Part shown: positions 1 to 4,752 of the stretch, one piece after another
How positions within the stretch are numbered: position 1 is the stretch's first letter
Layout of the letters: each line of letters starts with the position of its first letter
DNA from: B4-G1 sp964393895
GTDB taxonomy: Bacteria; Chloroflexota; Anaerolineae; B4-G1
Direction of reading: 5' to 3'
Length of the DNA: 9,568 nucleotides
Assembly: GCA_964393895.1 (NCBI GenBank)
Contig: CAYMWP010000161.1
Location: 1 to 9,568 of the forward strand
Program-made: the position numbers and the translations under genes
Notes under the pieces: model-generated
Told to the model about the DNA's origin: nothing
The model's database searches: none
What the model saw: the letters and a program-made list of their open reading frames with translations, nothing else

Positions 1-14
1 AAACACATCTCATT

Positions 15-29
15 AGACCTCCGAGGTCT
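15..29. repeat. 15-bp palindrome, copy 1 (AGACCTC-C-GAGGTCT)
   Basis: This is a perfect 7-bp inverted repeat around one central C. The same word occurs at 3140-3154, and its reverse complement (central G) at 3226-3240. All copies are intergenic. It lies 162 bases upstream of the proposed hflX start. It could be an operator or a dispersed REP-like hairpin; finding identical copies beside unrelated genes favours a dispersed repeat. Confidence 0.75.
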
Positions 30-43
30 TGCCCAACTTGTTT

Positions 44-60
44 GAAACACACCCAAATCA
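44..60 (+). repeat. 17-bp motif GAAACACACCCAAATCA upstream of hflX
   Basis: An exact copy in opposite orientation lies at 9512-9528, just upstream of cmk. Each copy is preceded, reading toward its gene, by a short palindrome: 15-29 here, and 9533-9546 for cmk. The shared order, palindrome then 17-mer then gene, is visible in the sequence. Its function is unknown; it could be a regulatory site or part of a dispersed repeat. Bases 61-122 hold only a small hairpin (AGCCC at 105-109 with GGGCT at 114-118) and no gene. Confidence 0.6.
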
Positions 61-122
61 CTTGCATATGTGCGGGTTGCGGCTTTTGAAAAAGCGGCTG
101 CGAAAGCCCCTGAGGGCTGACG

Positions 123-151
123 TTGCGTAAAATGGCTAGACCGGGTATACT
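123..151 (+). promoter_or_regulatory. Predicted sigma-70-type promoter of hflX
   Basis: TTGCGT at 123-128 and TATACT at 146-151 are separated by exactly 17 bases. The -10 box sits inside the 10-mer GGTATACTTG, which also forms the -10 region at 6538-6547. Transcription would begin near 158, giving a leader of about 34 bases. If it is real, the in-frame TTG at 123 and ATG at 132 lie upstream of the transcript and cannot be the hflX start. Confidence 0.5.
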
Positions 152-179
152 TGTGACGCACGTGTCAATCTGCTCGTAT

Positions 180-185
180 AGGAGG
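180..185 (+). promoter_or_regulatory. Strong ribosome binding site of hflX (AGGAGG)
   Basis: AGGAGG is a full Shine-Dalgarno core. It stands 6 bases before the in-frame ATC codon at 192. No ATG or GTG lies at a usable distance downstream; the next near-start codon, CTG at 201, is 15 bases away. This site decides the proposed start of hflX. Confidence 0.7.
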
Positions 186-191
186 TGCAAA

Positions 192-1538
192 ATCGCAAAA
201 CTGCCCGAACCGACTGGGTTCCCCCGGGAACGAGCCTTCCTGGTGGGAGTGGAGATAAGAGGAAATGCGACCCGTCCGCCTGATGGGCATTGGCCCGTAG
301 AAGAGTCCCTGGCGGAGCTGGCTCAATTGGCCCGTACTGCCGGCATCGGCGTGGTGGGGCAAACGACGCAACGGCTGGAGCAACCCAACCCCGCCACTTT
401 TATCGGCAGCGGCAAAGTAAAAGATCTGGTAGCAGCAGTGACCCAGGCCGCCGCCGACGTGGTAATCTTTGACGATGAGCTTTCGCCCCGCCATCAGCGG
501 GAACTGGAAAAGGCCCTGGGCGACCAGGTCAAGCTGCTCGACCGCACCTCGCTGATCCTCGATATTTTTGCTCAGCATGCCCACACCCGCGAGGGTGCAC
601 TCCAGGTAGAATTGGCTCAATACGAGTACCGGCTGCCCCGCCTGACGCGAGCCTGGACCCACCTGGCGCGACAGGTCGGCGGCCGGGCCGGCGGCACCAC
701 CGGCGGGGTCGGCGTGCGCGGGCCGGGCGAGACCCAGTTGGAAACCGACCGGCGGGTGATCGGAAGGCGCATTGCCCGACTCAAGCGGGAGCTGGAAAAA
801 GTGCGCGCTCACCGGGGTCGCCATCGCGCCCGGCGCCGCTGGGAGGGGATCCCCCTAATTTCCATCGTCGGCTACACCAATGCCGGCAAATCCACCCTTC
901 TCAATGGGCTGGCCGGCGCCGATGTGCTGGTGGAGGACAAACTCTTTGCCACACTGGATCCAACCACTCGCCGGGTCGAGCTGCCCGGCGGAGGCGTGGC
1001 TCTCTTTACCGATACCGTCGGCTTTATTCAAAAACTGCCCACTCAACTGGTGGCCGCATTCCGCGCCACGCTGGAGGAAGTGGTGGAGGCCGACTTGTTG
1101 CTGCACGTGATGGACAGCTCCCACCCACAGGTGATGCGCCACGCTCAGGCCGTGGACGAGACACTGGAAGAGATTGGCGCTGCCGGCAAACCTATCCTCA
1201 GTGTACTGAACAAGATTGACCGCCTGCCTGGCTCCCAGGCTATGTCCCATCTTGCAAAGTTCCCCAACAGTATCTTTATCTCGGCTCTCACCGGACAGGG
1301 CCTGGAGGAGGTGCTGAGCAGCGTCGCGCAAGTGTTGGAGGCGCAGATGGTGTGGCTCGATGTGCTAATTCCCTACGAATCGGGAGAGCTGGTGGACGTG
1401 TTTCACCGGCGGGGGTTGATTGAGCAGGAAGAGCACACAGATGCGGGGACGCGTATCAGGGGGCGCATACCGCGCGGGTTGTCGGCCCGCTTCCACGAGT
1501 TTGCGGCAACGCAAGACGACAAAGTGCGCCGCACCTGA
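192..1538 (+). CDS. hflX: GTPase HflX, ribosome-splitting factor
   Basis: HflX is a cytosolic GTPase of the Obg-HflX class that binds the 50S subunit and can split stalled 70S ribosomes during stress. From the start used here it has 448 residues, normal for the family. The N-terminal HflX domain begins with the conserved ERAFLVGVE stretch and contains the IGSGK and FDDELSPRHQR motifs. A glycine-rich linker (from about residue 163, ending GPGETQLETDRR) leads to the G domain: GYTNAGKST (G1, 227-235), DTVGF (G3, from 274), NKID (G4, from 340) and a SAL G5. The C-terminal domain is complete. The reading frame is open back to TTG 123 and ATG 132, but neither has a good ribosome site, and a promoter overlaps them. 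AGGAGG plus the MAK-like N-terminus points to ATC 192 as the initiator. Identity is very sure; the start is less so. Confidence 0.95.
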   Translation: MAKLPEPTGFPRERAFLVGVEIRGNATRPPDGHWPVEESLAELAQLARTAGIGVVGQTTQRLEQPNPATFIGSGKVKDLVAAVTQAAADVVIFDDELSPRHQRELEKALGDQVKLLDRTSLILDIFAQHAHTREGALQVELAQYEYRLPRLTRAWTHLARQVGGRAGGTTGGVGVRGPGETQLETDRRVIGRRIARLKRELEKVRAHRGRHRARRRWEGIPLISIVGYTNAGKSTLLNGLAGADVLVEDKLFATLDPTTRRVELPGGGVALFTDTVGFIQKLPTQLVAAFRATLEEVVEADLLLHVMDSSHPQVMRHAQAVDETLEEIGAAGKPILSVLNKIDRLPGSQAMSHLAKFPNSIFISALTGQGLEEVLSSVAQVLEAQMVWLDVLIPYESGELVDVFHRRGLIEQEEHTDAGTRIRGRIPRGLSARFHEFAATQDDKVRRT

Positions 1539-1554
1539 CTTGTAAACGGAAATG

Positions 1555-1698
1555 GTAGCTGCTCAGCCTGGGCTTGTGACGCGGAGATTTACAGAGAAAC
1601 GCGGAGAAAAAGGTATTTTTTGTGAATCTCTGCTTTCTCAGTCGGATGTAGTTCATCCGCGTTCTCTGCGTCCAAACCAGAATAGCCTGAGCAGTTGC
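1555..1698. mobile_element. MITE-like non-coding element 1 with terminal inverted repeats
   Basis: The ends are 12-bp inverted repeats with two mismatches: GTAGCTGCTCAG at 1555-1566, and GCAACTGCTCAG read on the minus strand at 1698-1687. They are flanked directly by the 8-bp direct repeat CGGAAATG at 1547-1554 and 1699-1706, as expected for a target-site duplication. Inside, CAGAGAAACGCGGA (1592-1605) pairs with TCCGCGTTCTCTG (1656-1668) with one bulge. CGGATG/CATCCG forms a perfect 6-bp hairpin (1643-1659). ACGCGGAGA occurs twice (1579, 1599). There is no credible coding content. The element fills the gap between hflX and the next gene. The A/T-rich runs and lower GC differ from the flanking genes. 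Confidence 0.6.
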
Positions 1699-1720
1699 CG
1701 GAAATGTTACCGGAGGTACG

Positions 1721-1933
1721 ATGGTGAACAAGTTGCTAAAGCGCGCGGGTGAATTCCTGGCCCGCCTGCCTGGGCTGCCCGTGTTGATCGCCGTTGGCCT
1801 GGTGGCGCTCAATTTTGTGCTCCAACTATTGTCCGACTGGCCCGCCGTCGGTTGGCTGGCCGGCACGCACCTTTTTCTGCACTTGGGCGTGATCCTGGGA
1901 TTCCTGGGAATTCTCCTGGGCGATGTGTTGTGA
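1721..1933 (+). CDS. Small two-helix membrane protein, unknown function
   Basis: I do not recognise this 70-residue protein. A short basic start (NKLLKRAG) is followed by two hydrophobic segments at about residues 18-37 and 47-67, so it should be an inner-membrane hairpin with both ends in the cytosol. A GGAGG site at 1712-1716 lies 4 bases before the ATG and supports translation. The Shine-Dalgarno sequence begins only six bases after the direct repeat that closes element 1, so insertion of that element may have changed this gene's leader or promoter. It lies 182 bp after hflX on the same strand and could be co-transcribed with it if the element does not terminate transcription. Confidence 0.65.
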   Translation: MVNKLLKRAGEFLARLPGLPVLIAVGLVALNFVLQLLSDWPAVGWLAGTHLFLHLGVILGFLGILLGDVL

Positions 1934-1948
1934 GACACGTCAGTTTGC

Positions 1949-2057
1949 CAGCAGTTCTCATCATAATGTCAGGGGCAAGTGGATTGGAGGCTTTAGCCGG
2001 ACTTGGCGTCAAAAAAGAACCGGCTGAAGCCTCGGATCCGGTAAAATGAGAACTGCT
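1949..2057. mobile_element. MITE-like non-coding element 2, nested hairpin
   Basis: The outer arms CAGCAGTTCTCAT (1949-1961) and ATGAGAACTGCTG (2046-2058) are perfect 13-bp inverted repeats. The inner arms GAGGCTTTAGCCGG (1987-2000) and CCGGCTGAAGCCTC (2020-2033) pair over 14 positions, with one G-U, around a 19-base A-rich loop. A 10-bp direct repeat, GTCAGTTTGC, flanks the arms at 1939-1948 and 2058-2067 (overlapping the last arm base), consistent with a target-site duplication. An alternative reading is a 15-bp inverted repeat with a 5-bp duplication, AGTTT. The element occupies the gap between two convergent genes and could also act as a two-way terminator. No coding content is supported. 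Confidence 0.6.
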
Positions 2058-2077
2058 GTCAGTTTGCAGAATGTTGG

Positions 2078-2833
2078 TCACATCCCTGTAGGGACGTCCA
2101 CAAAGAGCGTTTCCAGATCAAACCGTCTTTCCAGGTGACGCGCCAGCGCCCTCACGCCCAGTACCTCGGTAGCATAGTGACCGCCGTAGACGACGTTGAG
2201 TTTCCATTCGGCGGCGTGGTGAAAAAACTCGTGGCGGGTCTCGCCGGTGACAAAGGTGTCGAACCCAGCGGCGACGGCTTGGTCCACCATAGAAACCGCG
2301 TCGCCCGAGATGCAGGCCACCTGCGACGTTTCCGCCGGCCCGTGGGCGAGGACGCGCACGGGAGGCTCGCCGGTAGCCCGCGCGAGCCGTTCTACCAGCG
2401 CATCCAGTGAGATCGGGGGACTGAGCACGCCGCCGATGCCGATCTCGATATCGTGGTACTCGCCAAAAGGACGGCTATCTTTCAGCCCCAGCAAGCGCGC
2501 CAGTTCGGCGTTGTTGCCCACCTCGGGATGAAGGTCCAACGGCAGGTGGACGGCATAGAGGCCACAGCCGCCCTTGATCAACGTCCGCACCCGTCGAAAG
2601 AGCGGGCCGACCAGCCGGACGGGGTCTTGCCAGAAAAGTCCGTGATGAACGACGAGCAGTTGCGCCCCGGCAACGATCGCTTGCTCAAAGGCGGCCAGGC
2701 AGCCATCAACGGCAAAAGCGATCTTGGTCGCATCCTCTGGCCCTTCCACCTGGAGGCCGTTCTGGGAAGAGTCTCTGATCTCTTTTATACGCAGATAGTC
2801 GTCGAGATAGGCGGTTAGTTCTCTGCAATTCAT
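2078..2833 (-). CDS. Nif3/YbgI-like dinuclear metal-centre protein
   Basis: This is a 251-residue member of the Nif3 family (also called GTP cyclohydrolase I type 2 homologue), the same size as E. coli YbgI. These proteins form hexameric rings with two metals per active site; the physiological substrate is not settled. The likely metal ligands are all present: H63 and H64 in VVHHGLFW, D100 in HLPLDLHPEVGNN, and H219 and E223 in GGHYATE. Other conserved stretches are SSQNGLQVEG near residue 22 and GETRHEFFHHAAE near 197. The ATG at 2833 is chosen because AGGAG precedes it by 5-6 bases and the protein then begins at the family N-terminus. The longer open frame upstream is low-complexity and overlaps the next gene. 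It follows the 79-aa membrane gene at 46 bp, so the two probably form an operon. Confidence 0.93.
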   Translation of the reverse strand: MNCRELTAYLDDYLRIKEIRDSSQNGLQVEGPEDATKIAFAVDGCLAAFEQAIVAGAQLLVVHHGLFWQDPVRLVGPLFRRVRTLIKGGCGLYAVHLPLDLHPEVGNNAELARLLGLKDSRPFGEYHDIEIGIGGVLSPPISLDALVERLARATGEPPVRVLAHGPAETSQVACISGDAVSMVDQAVAAGFDTFVTGETRHEFFHHAAEWKLNVVYGGHYATEVLGVRALARHLERRFDLETLFVDVPTGM

Positions 2834-2849
2834 AGGGTCTCCTGTTAAA

Positions 2850-2880
2850 GGCCCCAGGGTTTCGGAAAACCCTTGGGGCC
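2850..2880 (-). terminator. Stem-loop between the membrane gene and the nif3-like gene
   Basis: On the minus strand, GGCCCCA-AGGGTTTT pairs with AAACCC-TGGGGCC, giving about 13 bp with one bulge around a short TCCG-type loop. It begins at the stop codon of the 79-aa gene and ends just before the nif3-like ribosome site. Only a short TTTAA follows, so it is a weak intrinsic terminator at best. It may be an intercistronic hairpin that lowers read-through or protects the upstream message. Confidence 0.5.
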
Positions 2881-3119
2881 TACTTTGCCAATCGCTCCAT
2901 CGTGGCGAGGATGAGCCACAACAGGCCCAGAACGACCGCGCCGCTCGACAGGCACACCAGGCCCAGCAGGACGGCCCGCGAGCCATAAGCCAGCGCAATA
3001 GAGACCGAGCCGACGACGACCAGAAAGCCGACGACGGCCCAGAACAATCGCCGCTGCTCGCGCCTGCGTCGCTCGCGCGGGTTGGTTGGCTCACCAGGAC
3101 TATGTGCCGTGCCGCTCAT
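2880..3119 (-). CDS. Small two-helix membrane protein, unknown function
   Basis: I do not recognise this 79-residue protein. A hydrophilic head ends in a strongly basic cluster (RERRRREQRR, residues 15-24). It is followed by two hydrophobic spans at about 25-45 and 50-73, so the N-terminus should be cytosolic. GAGGAG sits 7 bases before the ATG. It is the first gene of a probable two-gene unit with the nif3-like gene. A possible -10 box, TATAAA, is at 3188-3183 on the minus strand, between two inverted palindromes, but I see no convincing -35 at standard spacing. The membrane character and ribosome site make it likely real; function is open. Confidence 0.7.
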   Translation of the reverse strand: MSGTAHSPGEPTNPRERRRREQRRLFWAVVGFLVVVGSVSIALAYGSRAVLLGLVCLSSGAVVLGLLWLILATMERLAK

Positions 3120-3139
3120 TTACTCGCTCCTCTCAGTTC

Positions 3140-3154
3140 AGACCTCCGAGGTCT
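3140..3154. repeat. 15-bp palindrome, copy 2
   Basis: AGACCTCCGAGGTCT, identical to 15-29. It ends 21 bases upstream of the ATG at 3119 and would lie in that gene's leader if the TATAAA at 3188-3183 is used. Copy 3 is at 3226-3240 in opposite orientation. Confidence 0.75.
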
Positions 3155-3225
3155 TTGACAACCGTTTCGCCCACTGCAAATGTTTATAAAACGGCCAATG
3201 TTGTGCGCTTGAACAAGCTGCGATG

Positions 3226-3240
3226 AGACCTCGGAGGTCT
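3226..3240. repeat. 15-bp palindrome, copy 3 (inverted)
   Basis: AGACCTCGGAGGTCT is the reverse complement of copies 1 and 2. With copy 2 it brackets 71 bp that include the candidate TATAAA box on the minus strand. The pair could form a large stem or give two operator-like sites. Confidence 0.75.
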
Positions 3241-3254
3241 AAATAGCTACCAAG

Positions 3255-3287
3255 CTGAGCAGTTACCCTCAAATTGAGAATTGCTGT
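3255..3287. repeat. Remnant joining the end motifs of elements 1 and 2
   Basis: CTGAGCAGTTACC (3255-3267) is, on the minus strand, GGTAACTGCTCAG, matching the ends of element 1 (GGTAGCTGCTCAG at 1554, GGCAACTGCTCAG ending at 1687). The minus-strand match continues: AGCTTGG follows here, and AGCCTGG at 1565-1571. Directly after it, ATTGAGAATTGCTGTC resembles the right end of element 2 (ATGAGAACTGCTGTC). A related end, GGTATCTGCTCA, lies on the minus strand at 7462-7451. No body remains between the two ends here. Confidence 0.4.
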
Positions 3288-3459
3288 CTTTACGGTGAAC
3301 GATCAACGCCATTATATCATCGCGCTGTGCCGAGGGCAAGAGGTAGGGCCTTCGTAGGGCGGCTACGCTCGTGGGGCAGGTTTCCATTGCCCTCAGGCGA
3401 TGGGTAGGGAACCCGCCCTGTGGTTGCGCAAATACTAGAAATGTGCTAAAGTTATCAAC
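3288..3459. other. Gene-free stretch with a nested inverted repeat (3356-3419)
   Basis: Bases 3120-3459 contain no supported gene. Besides the palindromes and the remnant, the right half holds a nested fold. AGGGCGG (3356-3362) pairs with CCGCCCT (3413-3419). The core CCATTGCC (3384-3391) pairs with GGCGATGG (3396-3403) around the loop CTCA, with one G-U. GGTTTCC and GGGAACC segments lie between the two stems. This could be another dispersed hairpin repeat or a small structured RNA; the sequence alone does not decide. The hflX-like promoter of the kinase starts at 3424, right after it. Confidence 0.4.
3424..3452 (+). promoter_or_regulatory. Predicted promoter giving a leaderless kinase mRNA
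   Basis: TTGCGC (3424-3429) and TAAAGT (3447-3452) are separated by 17 bases. This resembles the hflX promoter, with TTGCG followed by pyrimidine then AAA in both. The usual start point, about 7 bases past the -10 box, falls on the A of the ATG at 3460. No Shine-Dalgarno sequence lies before that ATG, which agrees with a leaderless transcript. Confidence 0.45.
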
Positions 3460-4752
3460 ATGGATAGCTCGCCTATCTCCTCACAAAGAGAGATCGAAGA
3501 GTTCTTCACCTCGCTTCTTTCTGGCCTGAAGGAAGAAGACCTGAGAGAACTGACCGAAGCAGCGGAGGTGCGCTCTCTCCCGACTGGCGTGGTCATCTGC
3601 CGAGAGGGAGAAGAGGGAGACGCCGTCTATGCCATCGTCAACGGAGAGTTGGAGATACTCAAACAACTGGACGACGAGAGCGAGCGTCATCTCCACTATA
3701 CCGGCCCCGGGGAATTCGTCGGCGAGATGGCTATCCTCCAACAAGGCCCCCGCACCGCCACCGTCCGCACCTCCAAGCCCACTACCATTGTAGAGATCAG
3801 GCGCGAACCCTTTATGCGGGTCTTGAAGCGTAGCCCTACGCTGGGCTTTAGGTTGCTGCTCCGCCTCACCGACCGGCTGCGCGATTCCGATCAGCAATCC
3901 ATTGCCGAGCTGCGACGCGCCAACGAAGAACTGACCCGCGCGCTCAGAAAACTGGAGCGGATAGACAAAACAAAGACCGACTTTATCCAGGTATCGGCCC
4001 ACGAACTGCGCACGCCGGTAGCCTCTCTGTTGGGATACGCCCAGATGCTAAACGACAGCCCGGCAGTACAGGACAATGCCCAGTTGCGAACGTTGATGGA
4101 AGGAATTGTGACGGGAACGAACCGGCTCCACCGCGTCTTTAACAGCATCCTGGACGTTTCGCGGGTGATGAGCGAGGGGACCGAGGTCCGCCGCAGCCCG
4201 GTGAGTTTGAGCGTCATCTTTGACGGTATAGCGGCGGATCTGGGGCAGGCGCTGAGCGAGCGAGATCTGACCCTGGAGCGGGAGGGCCTCAGCGCCCTTC
4301 CCATCTACCTGGGCGACCCCGATCTTTTGTACAAGGCGTTCTACCAACTAGTGAACAACGGCATCAAGTATACGCCGGACGGGGGACGGATCAGGGCCAG
4401 CGGGCGGGTAGTGAAGGCGCCCAGCCTGGGTGAGTGCATCGAGATCGTGGTGGAAGATACCGGCATCGGCATCGCACGGGAGGACTTGGACGTGATCTTT
4501 GCCAAATTCTACCGCACCGGCGAGGTGGCGCTTCACTCCTCGGGCACGACCAAGTTCAAGGGCGGCGGGCCGGGCCTGGGGTTGACCATCGCCCAGGGAG
4601 CGGTGCTGGCCCACGGCGGCCTCATCCGGGCCGATAGCCCCGGCTACGACGAGGAAACCTGTCCGGGCAGCCGCTTTATCGTCCAGTTACCGCTCGAGCA
4701 GCCGGCTACGCAAGCCCCAGCAGATCCATCCCCTGGGGATGCTCCACGGTAA
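3460..4752 (+). CDS. Soluble histidine kinase with N-terminal cyclic-nucleotide-binding domain
   Basis: The 430-residue protein has a CAP-type cNMP-binding domain at about residues 15-135. Its binding cassette reads PGEFVGEMAILQQGPRTATV, with E89 and R98 where cAMP-binding family members contact ribose and phosphate, so ligand binding is plausible. A helix and coiled linker (about 145-172) leads to the HisKA domain with phospho-acceptor H181 in SAHELRTP. The HATPase domain shows the N box QLVNNGIKYTPDGG (from 296), G1 DTGIGI (333) and G2 GGGPGLGL (368-375). No membrane span or signal peptide is present, so it should sense a cytosolic ligand. No response regulator is adjacent, making it an orphan kinase. 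The last ~18 residues after FIVQLPL are a non-conserved Ala/Pro-rich tail running antisense into the next gene. Ligand and partner are unknown. Confidence 0.92.
   Translation: MDSSPISSQREIEEFFTSLLSGLKEEDLRELTEAAEVRSLPTGVVICREGEEGDAVYAIVNGELEILKQLDDESERHLHYTGPGEFVGEMAILQQGPRTATVRTSKPTTIVEIRREPFMRVLKRSPTLGFRLLLRLTDRLRDSDQQSIAELRRANEELTRALRKLERIDKTKTDFIQVSAHELRTPVASLLGYAQMLNDSPAVQDNAQLRTLMEGIVTGTNRLHRVFNSILDVSRVMSEGTEVRRSPVSLSVIFDGIAADLGQALSERDLTLEREGLSALPIYLGDPDLLYKAFYQLVNNGIKYTPDGGRIRASGRVVKAPSLGECIEIVVEDTGIGIAREDLDVIFAKFYRTGEVALHSSGTTKFKGGGPGLGLTIAQGAVLAHGGLIRADSPGYDEETCPGSRFIVQLPLEQPATQAPADPSPGDAPR

Noticed and set aside
105..118. AGCCC-CTGA-GGGCT hairpin as a terminator of an upstream gene
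   Set aside because: The stem is only five base pairs with no T-run, and no upstream gene is visible in the window.
123..191. N-terminal extension of HflX from TTG 123 or ATG 132
   Set aside because: It overlaps the predicted promoter and ribosome site, has no ribosome site of its own, and the extra residues do not look like the HflX N-terminus.
1852..2049. Open frame covering element 2 and the end of the small membrane gene
   Set aside because: It reads through an inverted-repeat element, has no ribosome site and overlaps a better-supported gene.
2834..3094. Longer start for the nif3-like protein, adding 87 residues
   Set aside because: The added part is low-complexity, antisense-like Ser/Trp/Arg-rich sequence in another frame of the 79-aa gene, while ATG 2833 has a good ribosome site and the family N-terminus.
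15..3240. The repeated 15-bp palindromes as a CRISPR array
   Set aside because: There are only three copies, with irregular spacing of about 3.1 kb and 71 bp, and no spacer pattern or cas genes.
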